Part shown: piece by piece, positions 1 through 12,763 of the stretch
Position numbering within the stretch: position 1 is the first letter of the stretch
How the letters are laid out: the number at the start of each line of letters is the position of its first letter
Translations under genes and position numbers: made by a program
The notes under the pieces: model-generated
Database searches by the model: none
Told to the model about the DNA's origin: nothing
The model's input: only the letters and a program-made list of their open reading frames with translations
Assembly: GCA_030710515.1 (NCBI GenBank)
Contig: JALBCR010002481.1
Coordinates: 38,501-102,500 of the forward strand
Length of the DNA stretch: 64,000 nt
Origin: Abscondita cerata
Taxonomy: Eukaryota; Arthropoda; Insecta; Coleoptera; Lampyridae
Direction: 5' to 3'

Positions 1-1519
1 CAAAAGATAGAGACAGGGAAAAATAGTTTAATAATGGCATATTTTTCAGAAAAGTAGAATTAATGTTTTCCGTAATTACGTTACTTAATTAAAGGTCAAC
101 ATTTCATCTTAATGTGTGTGTCATTTATGTGCTCGCCCTTAAGATAAATCTGATGTTCTGTGTAATATTATTTTTAATTCAGTTTATATTCACTTCATAC
201 AAAATTTTATTCACTTAATTAACTTAAAATAACCTGAATCCTAGTTGCTTGTAAAAATTAACGTTCATATAGTATACACTAAAGTAATTATAATTAGGTT
301 ATATGTGAACAGAATTTTTTTTATTCTTACTGAAATTTATTGGTAGCAGTCTTTTAACATAGATTTTGTATCTTTATGTTATCCTAATAAAAATTTCAGG
401 GTTACATTCGAAATTATAATATGTAGATGCACTTGATACCACAACATCTTATTAGTCGTACACGATGTACTTTTATTTTTAGGGTAATAAGTCGATAGTG
501 GTACATATTGCATAATAGTGAACTTAGTTCTCTCACTTCTGAAGAATCCCAAAATGACGAAATAGCTGTCGGAGTATACTCTGTATTAGTTTACAATTTT
601 ATGCCAACGTTTAGTTGGCAATAATAATCAAAGAATCAATCAACTTTTGTAACTGCTTGCTAAGATATGTCGACAAGGTTAGGTGTAGTGCAGTTGACGG
701 ACGGCACTAGATGTCGCAACATCTTATTATCAATTTATAGTAAAAACATGTTATGTATAAGAAGTGCATTAAAGAAGTTTGAAAGCACCCAGTTCAGAGT
801 GCAGAGTTTTTATTACAATACTGCGACTGCTGATGAATACATTAACTATACTGAACTTCTAAGAGTTTGAAGCAACATTGACTATTAACATTTTCTTAAA
901 CCCGTAACAGAGTGTTTGTGAATAGTATACACATTTATGTAAAAATAAATGGGATCACTTGTTTGTCTAGTGTATGTACAAATTCAGTACATGGACGTAA
1001 GTAACAAGTTTAGACGCACACTGTACGTCCTTAGGACGGTTGGTGCTGTTAGGAAAATTTCTCGAGAACTTTATGCATTGTTGATCTTCCAAATTTCCAA
1101 ATTTTCATTTTTGAATATCCGTTTTTAAAACCATTAAATAGTTTATGGAAATTTTACTAGACTTCTGCCCCTACTTATTTTTTTCATTTTGACTTTTGAC
1201 AAAACCATTGACTTCAGGCAGAAAAAAGTTATATTGCAACAATTGTTATAAAATAGATAGCAACTAATTTAATGGAAGATTTAAATTAGATTACACATTG
1301 CAGTATATAACAAAGATTTATTCCTTGCATTATAACCACTCAGTATTTTTGATAGTGCCTGATTAGATTAAATTAAATTAGATTATTGCACTCGAATAAC
1401 TATTAATTTAAAAGTAATAAATATATTTCTAATCTTCGTGAACTTATGATGCAAACAGCTGCTGGTTTTAAATTTAAATAATAATGTATTTACTTTTTTA
1501 ATATATTTTTAATTTACAG
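1..1519. other. Upstream/intronic AT-rich DNA, no exon recognised
   Basis: This stretch precedes the first Osiris exon that can be seen. The Osiris coding sequence enters at 1520 in the middle of a codon, so at least one exon with the signal peptide must lie upstream, either here or before the window. I looked for an ATG followed by a hydrophobic stretch and a donor in the right phase and found none. A 67-codon ORF at 667-870 has no recognisable domain and is probably chance. Confidence 0.5.
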
Positions 1520-2688
1520 GTAAAGATATATTAGATTGGATTGGGTTAGGTACTGGACCAAATGTTGATCCTTACCTTGCAAGAACAAACGAGGGATGTC
1601 TTACTGGAGATCTGGCGGAATGTTTTAAATCAAGAGCTTTGCAGTCCTTAGATGAATTTTTTAATGAGGTAATTTAACAACCTTTATACATTACTATCTA
1701 TTCTAATCTTAGAAAATACAAAAGAAAAAGCTTTCTACCATATTTATCAAGTGAATGAAATTGATATAAGCTCTAAGGAGTTCTATTATATTGTTTAATA
1801 TTATTAGATGCAACTTAAGTCTATTTCAACTTTTAGCCCGTCTATCATTTAACCGAAAATGCTAGAATTTTGCGAATGCCTGAGACGCAGCTGCGACAAC
1901 TAGCAAGCGAACGATTTGAATATTCAGAACTTCCAAGAGCTGATGAACCGGAATGGGATCAATTATTGAAATTTACAATGAGAAGGGTATAATTAAATTT
2001 TAATTCAAATCGTTTATACCAATTCATTGAAAATTTTTATTTTTCATAGGTTGAAAAGTTTTTAAAATCGACTGGTATTGAAGTGGCTATCAATAATGAA
2101 GTAACCGAAAATGGCAGATACTGCCAAGATTCATAGATGAAATTGCCGATGAAATTGATATTATAGAAGACAAGAAAGACAGTTATTTTAGTAAGTAAAA
2201 TAATAATAATATTTAAAGTTTAATTAAAATTATTTTTTAGAACGCAAACAATTAAAACTATTCATTCCAATGCTTATCATTTTAAAACTTTTTAAACTGA
2301 AACTGTTGCTGTTTTACCTCTCATTCTTGGATTAGCATCATTTAAGAAAGTTTTAGGCTTTCTTGCCATTGTAATTCCTGGATTAATTGGATTCTTTAAG
2401 CTGTGTAAACCTGATCTCCATTCAAGTTTCGGACAAAACCATCACAGTGGTCCATATTATTCACCCGCTGGAATAGGATATCAACCGCATTTTAAAGATT
2501 ATGAGTCAAGTTATTCCAGAGATTATAACAATTATTACGAAGGGTCGCGAGGAGTAGCTTTCGAAGACTATCATCGTAAACATGCACAAGATTTGGCGTA
2601 TTCCGGTTATTCAAATTACCGAAATTCTCCTACAAATATAAAATCTGAAGAAACCAGCTCAAAAAAATCTATTCTACCTGATTCCTAA
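1520..2688 (+). CDS. Osiris family protein (DUF1676), 3' four exons, two frameshifts
   Basis: Osiris proteins are insect-specific membrane/secretory proteins of cuticle-forming epithelia. Four exons with AG/GT boundaries are visible: 1520-1668 (two bases then 49 codons from KDILDWIGLG), 1837-1986 (50 codons, HLTENARILRMPETQLRQLA), 2050-2190 and 2241-2688 (stop TAA at 2686). Family hallmarks seen are the paired-cysteine region EGCLTGDLAECF, the LPRFIDEIADEIDI segment, a KRKQLKLFIPML start to the hydrophobic helix followed by LPLILGLASFKKVLGFLAIV, and the C-terminal motif AQDLAYSGY. The tail is rich in Tyr, Ser and His. The reading frame shifts by one missing base near 2107-2112 (exon 3) and again near 2304-2308 (exon 4); on both sides the protein is clearly Osiris. 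Either the copy is decaying or the assembly lost single bases in A and T runs. The first exon(s) with the signal peptide are not visible. Which Osiris paralogue it is cannot be told. Confidence 0.82.
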
Positions 2689-2846
2689 AATTATGTTCGC
2701 TAATAATTTATTTATTTTTTAACGATTTATGGAATTTGAGAGATATCTAGTCTTTATTATTGTTTTACCATGTAAGGATTAGAACATATTTATAGCATAG
2801 ATAGGTGTAGATTATTTACTTTTGTATAAAAATTTGTTACTGCTGC

Positions 2847-2852
2847 AATAAA
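2847..2852 (+). promoter_or_regulatory. Polyadenylation signal AATAAA for the Osiris gene
   Basis: A canonical AATAAA lies about 160 bases downstream of the Osiris stop codon in otherwise AT-rich 3' sequence. Such hexamers are frequent by chance here, so the assignment rests on position. Confidence 0.35.
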
Positions 2853-5611
2853 TACTTCTAGCAAAACATTTAACTGTAAAAATTAGTTCATAAGATATAA
2901 TGTAAAAAAAATTAAATTAAGTAATAAATTTACGTAATATAGAAATGCAATGTTTTTGCTTTTGAAAACTGAGTGTTAAAATAATTAGTGAGCGCAACTT
3001 GAAAATTTATAAATAATTTATAAATTTATAAAAGAAAATATGCTAATAAGTTGTCTAACTGCACAATTGTAATACTCAATGATGAAAGAAGGATTAAATA
3101 TCAAACAATAACAAGAATATTTTACATTTAAGACGATTCTTTTAATACTTCTTGATAATATGACTTTATTGGAAACAAGCGCTAAAATGAATCTTACAAC
3201 ATCGTACAAATGTACCATTAATATTAAGAAAAATATCTGTTCAAAAACATGTATCTAAGTTATTATAACTTTTTAATTTTACAGTATAGATATTAGTTCA
3301 ATATTTTGATATAAACTAAATGAAACAGAATGAGTGCACTATAATTTCTAATTTGTTTAAATCTAAGTCGCTAATAATTCTTCAAAGAAAGCAAAAAAAA
3401 AAAGTATTTTACTTAGATCTAGTCTTTTCACCTCCAGTGAACTTTATCAGTCGTTTAACTACTATGGGAAAAACAGTGTTGAACCAATAACATTTTTTAA
3501 ATGTAGCGTTTCCAAGGTGATAACCGACCAATAAAATTCAGTTGAAAAGACCAGACCCTAATTTAATAGTAAAATTTTGAAAATTTTTAATAAAATAGCA
3601 TAAACTTAAAAAGGGATTATCCGTTTTAATATCATCTTCATTGTAATGGCTTATTTTCGGAAGGAATTCTAGGAAGAAGACGCCCATTACGTATAGTAAT
3701 TGAATTAACAATTGCGCACATTGAACCAGAAATTGTAATTAACGTCTTCAATGGTTTATCGCAAAAAAGTTGAATGGTGCATACAAGAATAAGGCCAATT
3801 TTTTTAGCATTTGCTGTGAATCAATAATATATTAGATTCCTAAGTGTTGAGATCATATTTACGGCGATACGAAGCGTAGAGGTAATTTTTAGTTTAAGGG
3901 TACTTCTCACCAAGGTTTGTATACTATTTTATTCCCAAACATTTGTTTTTGATTAGCACTGATGTCATAGTTTGCTATCTGATATAAAATAAGCGGGCCA
4001 TGAAAACTGCTTACTAAAAACTCCTACCTAATTAAAACAAGCGACTGAAAAAGGAAGAAGAGAATTACTTCCAGAAAAAGTAAAGTGAGTGATGAATGAA
4101 TGACGTATTATTGTATTTGTGTAACTACCCCACATTGTTAGCACAAATTTCATAAATGCTTTTATCGGTTTAATTAATTATGTTACTTCCTTTATCAGAA
4201 ACTAAAAGTATTGCTCCAGGTAGCTGCTTGTTTACTTGGTTTTTTAATAATAACAACACTAAATCATGTAAATCAACTAAATTTCTATCGCGTGAACTCG
4301 ACTTCAACACGGCCTTCAAATTTTATTTAACGCGTTTGCGCACCAAAAATGTCAAATATTAAACACGTGTTTGTTCTTATCAGCAATCGTGCCTAACTCT
4401 TAGTGAACAAAAGTGAATGACAAAGAGGTTCGTTAATAATTAGATTCCGCTACAATTATGATTATAATTAAATATGAGTTACAACCAGGTCACATTTGAT
4501 AAGTCTTGTATCTTCTTATCAGCTGCATTGCTTCCAATTTTTCTCTTGTTCCAAGGTTCCAGACGATTCACTAGTTCATGGTTGGCTTCGTTAAATTGAT
4601 AATTGCATCCCGTATGCCACTTTCACTGTTTGATGTTCCTTTGTTGGTGAGTTTGGATCTTTAATTTTTAATTTTAATTAATTTTGATTCTGTAATTTCA
4701 GGTTTGTATTATTCTTATATACGTTGTATTTAATAATAACTTGGTCGTTTTTCATTATTATATTCAATGTTTACATCTTATTGTTGCAACCTGACTTTTT
4801 ATCATCGGCTACCGATGTGTTATTCGAAGATTAAATTTTTGTTAATTTTTTTTAACGCAAAGCGACGTGGTGTCTACTACTTCAATTATACGACTTTTTA
4901 ACGGTTTTTCGTATGTCCTATTTATAATCTGTTATCATCACACAATTAGATCTTTTTAAAAATTTGAAATTTGCGACTATTTTGCGCGCCCTCAGCGTCA
5001 AATTGGAACTATCTTTTGCAAATAATTATTAAATGATTTATAATTAACTTTAAACAAGTTATGATTCTTTTAATATATGACTTATATGTCCGTAACTTTC
5101 TAATTGTTGACTTTTTTCATTTTTCCTAACATTTCCAATTTTGTGGTTACAATTTCTTTGTTTTCGATAAATATGATATCAGGAATCAATTCTTTTGAGT
5201 TATCTAATCCCTTTATTTTATGTTTTGTACAGGCTACTTTTCTAAATAATTTTGAAATTTCAGAAATATTGTAATTTTTCACGAAATGGGACTCTTTATG
5301 ATCATTATTACTGGATCACGTTCAATGGGTTAATGTTCCACGCTCACAGCATAAACACTAGTTTATAAAAATTTTTGGGGACTGGAACCTGTACTAGAAG
5401 TCATTTTACATTTGTCGCAGAACTCACTGGGACGCTGGTAAGTATGACTCTTCAAGCTAATATTACAGTAAATTTCTTTCAGGGATGCACTAGATATGGT
5501 TTTCTAGATTCTATGCAACTATAATTTCTTAAATTTAAGAGGTTTATTTACAATTTTAAAAAATTTTCAGGTTTCAGCTGTATTGTGCGTTTTTACTCAA
5601 AGCACTATATA
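2853..5611. other. AT-rich intergenic DNA, nothing recognised
   Basis: Short ORFs at 3018-3218 (-), 4180-4362 (+) and 5100-5282 (-) show no domain, no splice context and no repeat partner in the window. I see no gene, tandem repeat or inverted repeat. Confidence 0.5.
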
Positions 5612-6424
5612 GTGTGTCCAGTTTATAATGAACTACTTGAGGATATCGGAAACCGTTGGATATACATATTCGGTTAAATAAAAAAAAAGTTGCGTACTTG
5701 TATGTCTATAAATAATCTAGGTTTACTTTATTAATAGTCGCTTGAGTAGTTAAATACAGAGTGAAAACCAAAAATCGGTATACTACTATTATTACTAAAA
5801 GTTGTTGCATGGTAAAACAAACAATTTTTAAATGTTTAAATATTTCATACAATTAATTAATGAAAAGTGCGGACGTTTTATTAGTCCCAATTAACACCTT
5901 CTTAAAAGACTATTTATTTCAGCACTGCCCGAAGAAGCATTGACTCTTCAATGCAAAAAGTCGCAATTATACTGAAGTAGAGTTTTTTTTTTTTAATTAC
6001 CTCTTTATAAGCAAAGATCCGTAGGAAACTGCGGCGAATAAAATAAATATTAACAAATAAAAAAGAAAGCCATCTCACCAAGTATTAAAAATGTCTAAAC
6101 CTACTTCTTTCGACGTGCCCATAAGAAAAATAAATGGGCGCTCCGAAAAGAGTAAGCCTAGACATTTTTTGAAATGGCCACTATCTCTTACACCTATTCT
6201 GAAAATTTGATTAACGAGCCCCTTAAGTAAGTGAAATATTAAGGTTTTTCTAAAACGCCAATTTTTGGTTTTTGACCTGTATTTAAATACTCAAGCGGTT
6301 TTTAATAAAGTAAACCCAGATTATTTATAGGCATACAAGTACGCAACTTTTGTTCCATTTAACCGACATTGTATATCTAACGGTTTCCGGTATCCCTATG
6401 TAGTTCATTTTAAACTGGACACAC
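5612..6424. mobile_element. MITE with ~170 bp terminal inverted repeats
   Basis: The left end GTGTGTCCAGTTTATAATGA is mirrored by the right end CTGGACACAC at 6415-6424. The two arms (about 5612-5780 and 6257-6424) stay aligned along their whole length, sharing for example GTTGCGTACTTGTATG and AACCAAAAAT. TATA-like bases flank both ends, as expected for a TA-type target duplication. The ~480 bp centre has no ORF, so this is a non-autonomous element; the family is not known to me. Confidence 0.8.
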
Positions 6425-6700
6425 GGTATAGCTGCAATATTTTTACATTATGGTTTATATGTTTTTCTTGTTTTTATATTGCTAAAATATAACGATACAA
6501 TTATTATGTTATATAAAAATATTTTTTTTGCTACAAAAATATTTATTTTGGCTTTATCATGTTACGGTTTTGTACAATATTGTAGATATATAAGTATTTT
6601 AGATTATGGTTGTCTAATAAATTTATATTGTGACAATATTGTGTTCAGATTATAATACTCTGACATGTTAGATTTATGTTACTAGAATATTCTTTTTATA

Positions 6701-8153
6701 CAGGGTGTCCCAAACGAAGTGGTCTATTAGACGTTTATGGAGAACTAATCGTATTTAAATTTTGAAAATTAGTGATAATATATTATTCATACTGATCTTT
6801 AATTGTAAAATAGTTTCGCTTATATTGCACTTCTAGTTGTGCCGGAAGTCGTCATCAACTTTCTTTGTTTTTTATGATATTTTTGTATTTAGCTCCTAAT
6901 TTAAAACAACTTTTATTAAGGTTTGTAATATCTACTTTGCATAGTTTTTGAAATATCGTTAAATTTCTTTTAAAAATATTAGTTTGTAGGATATTTTTTA
7001 AAAATTCATATTTTTGAACTTTATTAAGATAAAAAAATTATATTTGGTTTCCTTATAACAGAAGCTTAGGGTTTATTCATTACTGTGATGAAAATATGTT
7101 CAGTGTATTTGGGACGTCCACCATTGATTCTCAAAGTAAGCCAACTTCAAATAGTAACAAGTAAATAGCAATAAAGTCGATTTTTTAAATGGAACATACT
7201 AAATATTATTTAACAGGTTGATTCAGAATTTTTTTGTGATCAATTGATATAAGCATTACCTATACTCATTTCATACGGTTTAGAAGTTATTACGTATTTT
7301 TATAAAAATTATTTTTAATGTGGTAATATCTAGCTAACTATGGAAAAATATAAGAATGCATTGGTAGCAAGATGTTTATTTGTAGTAAGTCAAAATCTAG
7401 GTAGCGGTGCAAGACAAAAATTAAAAATGTTTAACGGTAGGAGCATTGTAGGTTACAAATACCATACGAATAAATAAATAAACAAATAATACAATTAATT
7501 TTTAATTAGTTAATATCTACAAAAAACGTAGTTATTAAATTGTTCAAAAAGACGTCTATTTTCTCTCAAACAAAGATGAAGTCTTCGTAGCACTTCTTGT
7601 GTAGTAGCTCTTCAAATTTCACTTCTATTAATTCTTCTAACTGCCGAATTTATTCCACCTACCAGTTCTTCACAATTACTTACTGGAGTTGCGTAAACAA
7701 TATCTTTTAATTTACCCCAAAATTAAAAATCGAAGAGTCAGATCTGGTACTCTTGGAGGCCGACGCAATGTTTTGCTTTTCCACTGGCAGAATTTTGCTA
7801 TTCCATCTCTGTTAGTTTCACCGCAACAAATTTTTTCATACATAGATGATTTTTGCCAATTTTGACATAAAACAATCTTTATCACCGAAAGTTGACATTT
7901 TAGGTTAAAAGTACCTTACATAAAGTTGACTTAAAATTTAACTTAAAATCATAAAAGAAAATAAACTCATAGTCATTACATTTTAAAAAAAACATATTGT
8001 CATCAACTTCTGGTATTTCAGGAAGTAACGCCATTTTGAAAATGTTTTAAAACAATAGGTATTAATCACAAATGGTTGCATACTAAATTCTGATTTACTC
8101 ACTATCGCGGTTCTCCAGATATTACTAATGGGCGCTCAGCTAAAGACACCCTG
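6701..8153 (-). mobile_element. Degenerate mariner-type element with CAGGGTGTC termini
   Basis: The left terminus CAGGGTGTCCCAAAC at 6701 matches the reverse complement of the right terminus GACACCCTG at 8145-8153. The flanks are TA on the left and a mutated CA on the right. The inside holds a badly worn minus-strand transposase remnant, listed separately. Outside that remnant no ORF survives. The termini resemble those of the 21.8 kb mariner. Confidence 0.6.
7530..7835 (-). pseudogene. Mariner-like transposase C-terminal remnant
   Basis: Read on the minus strand in shifting frames, the sequence resembles the end of the catalytic domain in insect mariner-type transposases: a RRPPRVPDLTL segment (family: WPPRSPDLTPLDFF), then fragments resembling an L-G-IKR-YCL stretch, then EVKFEELLHKKCYEDFIF near the C-terminus. 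Several stops and frameshifts break it. The same family is much better preserved at 22.1-23.1 kb and 52.1-53.2 kb, where the same landmarks occur in the same order. It cannot make a working enzyme. Confidence 0.5.
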
Positions 8154-10154
8154 CATATTTTTATATTACAAAAAAAATTTCATATACAACATTGGTTTTG
8201 GTTAAACCTGTCCGCACTGTATAATATTATAGTAAGCTAATTTATAATACAAGCAAATTATTTTATATTGTTAAAACGCTAAGGTGATATCTCGGTCATA
8301 TCCCTTTATATTATAGTAACAATATAACAGAATATTTTCACATACAATTTATTTCTATATTTCAGCAATACAATCAAAATCTTCTCGTTACATAATGTTA
8401 TATTGTGGCAATATGGTATATTATATCGTCACAAGCAAAAAAAGCGACAACATGCTAATATTATGGCAAATAATAGGTAATGTTATGACTATATTTCAAT
8501 ATAATTTTTTTTTGTTCTAGCAATATTACTTTTCCACTTGGGTAGTATATTTAAAGATTAATACTAAGACAAAGAATAGCATAATATTCCTGAAAATGTC
8601 GGGCTAGCTTCCTTTATTGAATTTGCAAAAGCTAACTTTATGGGCGACACATTCCATGTGACGAAAAACAGTTTGCAAAAATGTAAGTTATAAAGCTACA
8701 AAATCAAACTGCTTTATTTTTGCAAACATCGATAAATTTTAAAAAGTATGGTTTGTATCAATTGCTAACACAAAAACATACCAACCTCGCTCATTTGTGG
8801 TAACTAATCTTCCATTAATTGCTATAATGTACATTCATGAAATTTAAAACTTGGACACCACAATTTCTGTAAACAAAAGTTTGCACATTGTGAAGCAGGC
8901 TTAAGGGTATCATTTACAATTCTAACAGCAGGTAGTCTCAGCACGGGTTATCTTATAGAAGGACTGTAGAATGAATCATTACACTAAGCACGTTTTAGAA
9001 AATAGGTAATTTACGTTGCTTACTTAATTTTTTCTTTAAAGAATATATTTGAAGGTATCGCTAATTAAACACCATAGCTCGATTAATTATCGAATCAAAA
9101 TTTTGTTTAGAAAATGTTTACAAAATAAAATTAGAAATAATTTTGATTTAAAAACGTCTACAATCAATAACTTTTAAATTAAATCAAAAAACTAAACATT
9201 GTTATTTGGGTTGACTGAATATTACTTATTTTTAAATAAATCTAACCTACTAATTATTGTAAGTTATTAAAAAAAATCATTAAACTTCTATTCATAATAT
9301 TTAGTCCTTACAAAATGTATATTTTATGACGTTTCATTTTTTCTGTAGTTAATATAAAAAGTGAAAATAAAAACTAAGGCAATTCTTATTGTCAACGTAT
9401 ATATTTAGTTTTTTGACAAGAATTGCGCGCGAAAATCACCTAATGCCTAGAAGAGCGGAGCGGCATAGAAATTCTCACTTAACACTATGATACTGCATAT
9501 ATTTGTTCCAGCCGTATTTAGTATACATCCAGATTTCGCAGAGAGTGCAATTGACTAACGATTTCGCGCCTAAATTTAGGAAAAAGTTTTAGCAGTTGTA
9601 AATAATAACCTAGCATTTCTTATGTAAGTAAAATAGTTTTTTTCGCCACTTTTATGCTTGAATGCCATATATAAAACTGCAGTTTAATTTTATATGTCAT
9701 GTTTCTACAAAAATAATAGAAAATAGGTATTCATAAATTTTGTAGTGTTTCCAAAGCCAATCAAGCGGTCGGGTTTAAGTGAAAATAGTTTATTTTAATT
9801 ACATTGATAATTTGATAAATATTTTATCTGTATTGCTCTTTTTTTCTTATTTACGTTTATAATAAAGGGTACGATACTTTAGCCTAATTACGACCTAAGT
9901 AAAAACTTACAGATTCCTTGTAAAATGTATTCAGAAAGTGTGCTCAACCTAATACCTCATCTATTTAGATGTATTTGAAGGAAAAATTACTTTGACTTTT
10001 ATATAAACGCGTTTCTTATTTTTTTTATGTATTTGGTCTTAATCATCTACTGGCATTGTATTTTAAATATAATTCTTTTTTGAGATGAATATTTCTTTGA
10101 AATATCCTCGGATTTTTGTAAAAACTGATAGTCGGCATTAGGGACACAATCAAT
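8154..10154. other. AT-rich spacer, nothing coding
   Basis: Much of 8180-8530, like 6420-6660, is made of short CAATAT/ATATTG words that look like an old inverted or simple-sequence-derived repeat, without clean ends. At 9868-9900 a stretch containing AATTACGACCTA resembles the pogo terminus at 10155, so a decayed end of a related copy may lie there. No gene seen. Confidence 0.4.
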
Positions 10155-10271
10155 CTGCTCTGTTCTTAATTACGACCTATACGATTACCAGTCAATGGTT
10201 ATCAGTTAACTTTACATAACTATGTTAAATTTAGTTATTCTTTGAAATTGGACAATAAATATACTATTTTG

Positions 10272-10277
<6 letters not shown>

Positions 10278-10321
<44 letters not shown>
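10278..10321. repeat. (TA)n microsatellite, about 22 units
   Basis: An uninterrupted run of TA dinucleotides sits in the 5' untranslated part of the pogo-like element. Confidence 0.95.
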
Positions 10322-10327
<6 letters not shown>

Positions 10328-10460
10328 GTATAATTATATTAATTAGCTTAATTAATAATAATTAATATTGATAAAAGTAAGATCAGAATAATTGCCAGAA
10401 TGTAGTTTTGTTAATTTATAAAAGTCAGCTTTAATAATTTACAAATAATATCAATAAAAT

Positions 10461-11824
10461 TGTATTTCAGAAATCCTATCATATCCGGAAAAAAAATTCA
10501 AAAATATTCATCGGACTTTTTAAATAATGCTGTTGAAGCTGTGAGATCCGGACTTGCTATACGCAGAGCAGCTGTTGCCTTTGGTGTTCCTAAAACAGCA
10601 TTACCGATTTGACCGATATCAAACCAACGTTATTGGAGCCCATACAGTTCTAAACACTGAAGAAGAAAACATACTCGTTAATTGGGTAATCAACATGGGC
10701 CAAATTGGATTCCTTGTAACCAAATTACAACTACTAAACTCTGTTGGTAAATTGATTGTTCAGTTGAACAGGAAAAATCCATTTACCCAAGGTATGCCGG
10801 GAAGAAAATGGTATAATTCCTTTCTAAAAAGACATCCAGTAATATCAAAAAGGGTTCCTCAGTCATTAACTCTGGCGCAAGCTGGTATTACAGAAGAAGG
10901 CATCAGGAGCTGGTTTAGAAGGGTATCTAATTACCTAAACAAAAATGACTTATTACACATTTTAATGGATCCAAGAAAGATCTTCAGTTCTGATGAAACT
11001 GGGTTTTGTCTATCACCGAAGCAAAATCAAGTTCTAGTGAGGAAAGGTTCTAAAAAAATCTATAGCAATAGCCAAGGACGAAAAGGAATGCATAACTGTA
11101 TTGGTAACAATAAGCGCAGATGGTAGATGGCAACGACCTATGATTGTGTTCCTATATAAAAAGAGATATCCACCAGCTGTAATCTTTAAAATGCCTAAAA
11201 AGTGGGGCATGGGTTGTTCAGAATCTGGCTGAATGACCACCAAAATTTTTTATGAATATTTAACTAATGTTTTCACCCATGGTTGTTAGAGAATAATATT
11301 CCTCTTCCTGTAATCATTTTCTTAGATGGCCATACATCGCATATTAATTTGCCAGTTATAGAATTTTGAAAGGAAAATAGTATTTTTCTGACAGCTTTTT
11401 ACCCAATTCTACACATCGGTTACAACCGCTAGATGTTGGACTATTTTTTCCCATAAAAAACAACTGGAAGAAAATAGTGCGGGAGTGGCGTATGGAACAA
11501 AATGGTGCTAAGATACAGAGAGAAAATTTTGGTAAATTGGTTAAAAAATTTTTAAAAATAACAGCAACTTCAGAAACAATACAAAGTGCATTTAAGTTTT
11601 GCGGAATATATAGATATGATCCAGATGCGATCGATTACTCGAAACTAGTTCGCAAAGTATCTACTGAGACTATGATTCATGAACCAGTACCAGAAGCAGA
11701 ACCAGATAGATTAATCACTCATAAACGTACACTGGATAACTTTCGTTCTGAATTGGATAAAAAATTATGTCCCAAACTCTTAGAGAGATTTAATAGTTGT
11801 GGAAATGATTGGACGGAGAATTAG
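10461..11824 (+). pseudogene. Pogo/Tigger-like transposase, multiply frameshifted
   Basis: Landmarks in order: an N-terminal helix-turn-helix fragment (NAVEAVRSGLAIRRAAVAFG), a CENP-B-type DNA-binding region around 10720-10900 (GRKWYNSFLKRHP, then a PQSLTLAQA stretch), and a DDE_1 catalytic domain with SSDETGF near 10990 and FLDGHTSH near 11325, followed after another shift by the third aspartate in LDVGLFFP. The C-terminal part continues as KFCGIYRYDPDAIDY. About 35 residues separate the second and third acidic residues, within the pogo/Tigger range. At least four frame breaks or stops interrupt it (around 10600, 11125, 11280 and 11370-11430). A TTTCAG precedes the first recognisable codons at 10461, which may be a splice acceptor. 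It is not functional as it stands. Confidence 0.75.
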
Positions 11825-12763
11825 AAAATAAAGCTTTATTTGAATTTGGAACAAAATTAGAGTAGAAGACTCCAGTTCTGTTGCTTCATTAGTTAGTAGT
11901 GAACATGATTTAACGCAAGAAAATAATGTTAATCTAGAAAGTGTCATGTCCGATCCTTCATCTTTTGATTTGAGGCTAGATGATAGCATTTGGTTGGAAA
12001 ACAATGGAATCATTGAAGGTGAAATTCAGTCGAATGGGATGTATATATCATATAACGATAAACCTTCTAGTAGTAGTTGTAAGCACGTTCAAGGAATTTT
12101 GCTGCCCAGAGAAAGAAGTCCTCTTAAAGAAATTGATACCGAACCAGTCGGCAATTCAGAGCATCTGATGGAGACCACTCCAATAAAGACAAATTAAAAC
12201 TGTTGATTCCAAATATCCAACTCCTTTCAAAAACTCTTTATATTGGCCTAACCAGAAGAATCAAATTAAACGAAAACTGACTAGCGGTACTGGAAAATCT
12301 AAAGACAGCACTGAAAAATCTAAAATTCTAAAGTTACAACCGACTGTAGCTATAAGCGATGAATTTATGGAGTATCAAAACGAGTACAAGAAGAAAAAAA
12401 AGATGAAAGAAAAGGGAAAAAAGGACAGAAAAGAAAAGAGAAAAAGAAATGCGGAAGAAAAAATAAAAAGAATGCCGAAAACAAAAGAAATCGCAAGGTA
12501 AATCAAAGAAAAAAGTTGGATGTATTGAAAAAGTGCCAAAAAAAGAAGTCGCTGAAATAAATAATATTCCAAAATCATTAAATCAGCCATACCTGCCCGG
12601 TGAATATGTAATTGTTAAATACGATCAACAATATTATCCAGGGCAGATCCAGAAGATCTTAGATGACTCCCTAGAAGTAAAAACCATGGTTAACAGTGGC
12701 AGTCATTGGAAGTGGTCAGATCGTGAAGATATTTTACAGTACCTTCTGCCACGTTGTCTGTAA
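11825..12763 (+). pseudogene. Downstream coding region of the pogo-like element with Tudor-like C-terminal module
   Basis: Three consecutive reading blocks follow the transposase on the same strand: an acidic/serine-rich stretch (11946-12197), a lysine-rich stretch around 12380-12530 that would be a basic coiled segment, and a compact block at 12533-12763. The last block (PGEYVIVKYDQQYYPGQI, then HWKWSDREDILQYL) looks like a small beta-barrel of the Tudor/chromo type; I have seen comparable C-terminal blocks beside insect Tigger-like transposases but cannot name the family. Frameshifts separate the blocks. Most likely these are the C-terminal half of one long transposase protein. Confidence 0.5.

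Noticed and set aside
667..870. 67-codon ORF upstream of the Osiris gene as its first exon
   Set aside because: No signal peptide, no donor in the required phase and no family similarity.
10278..10321. (TA)n run as a transposon target hotspot or regulatory element
   Set aside because: It is a plain microsatellite inside the pogo-like element, with no further support.
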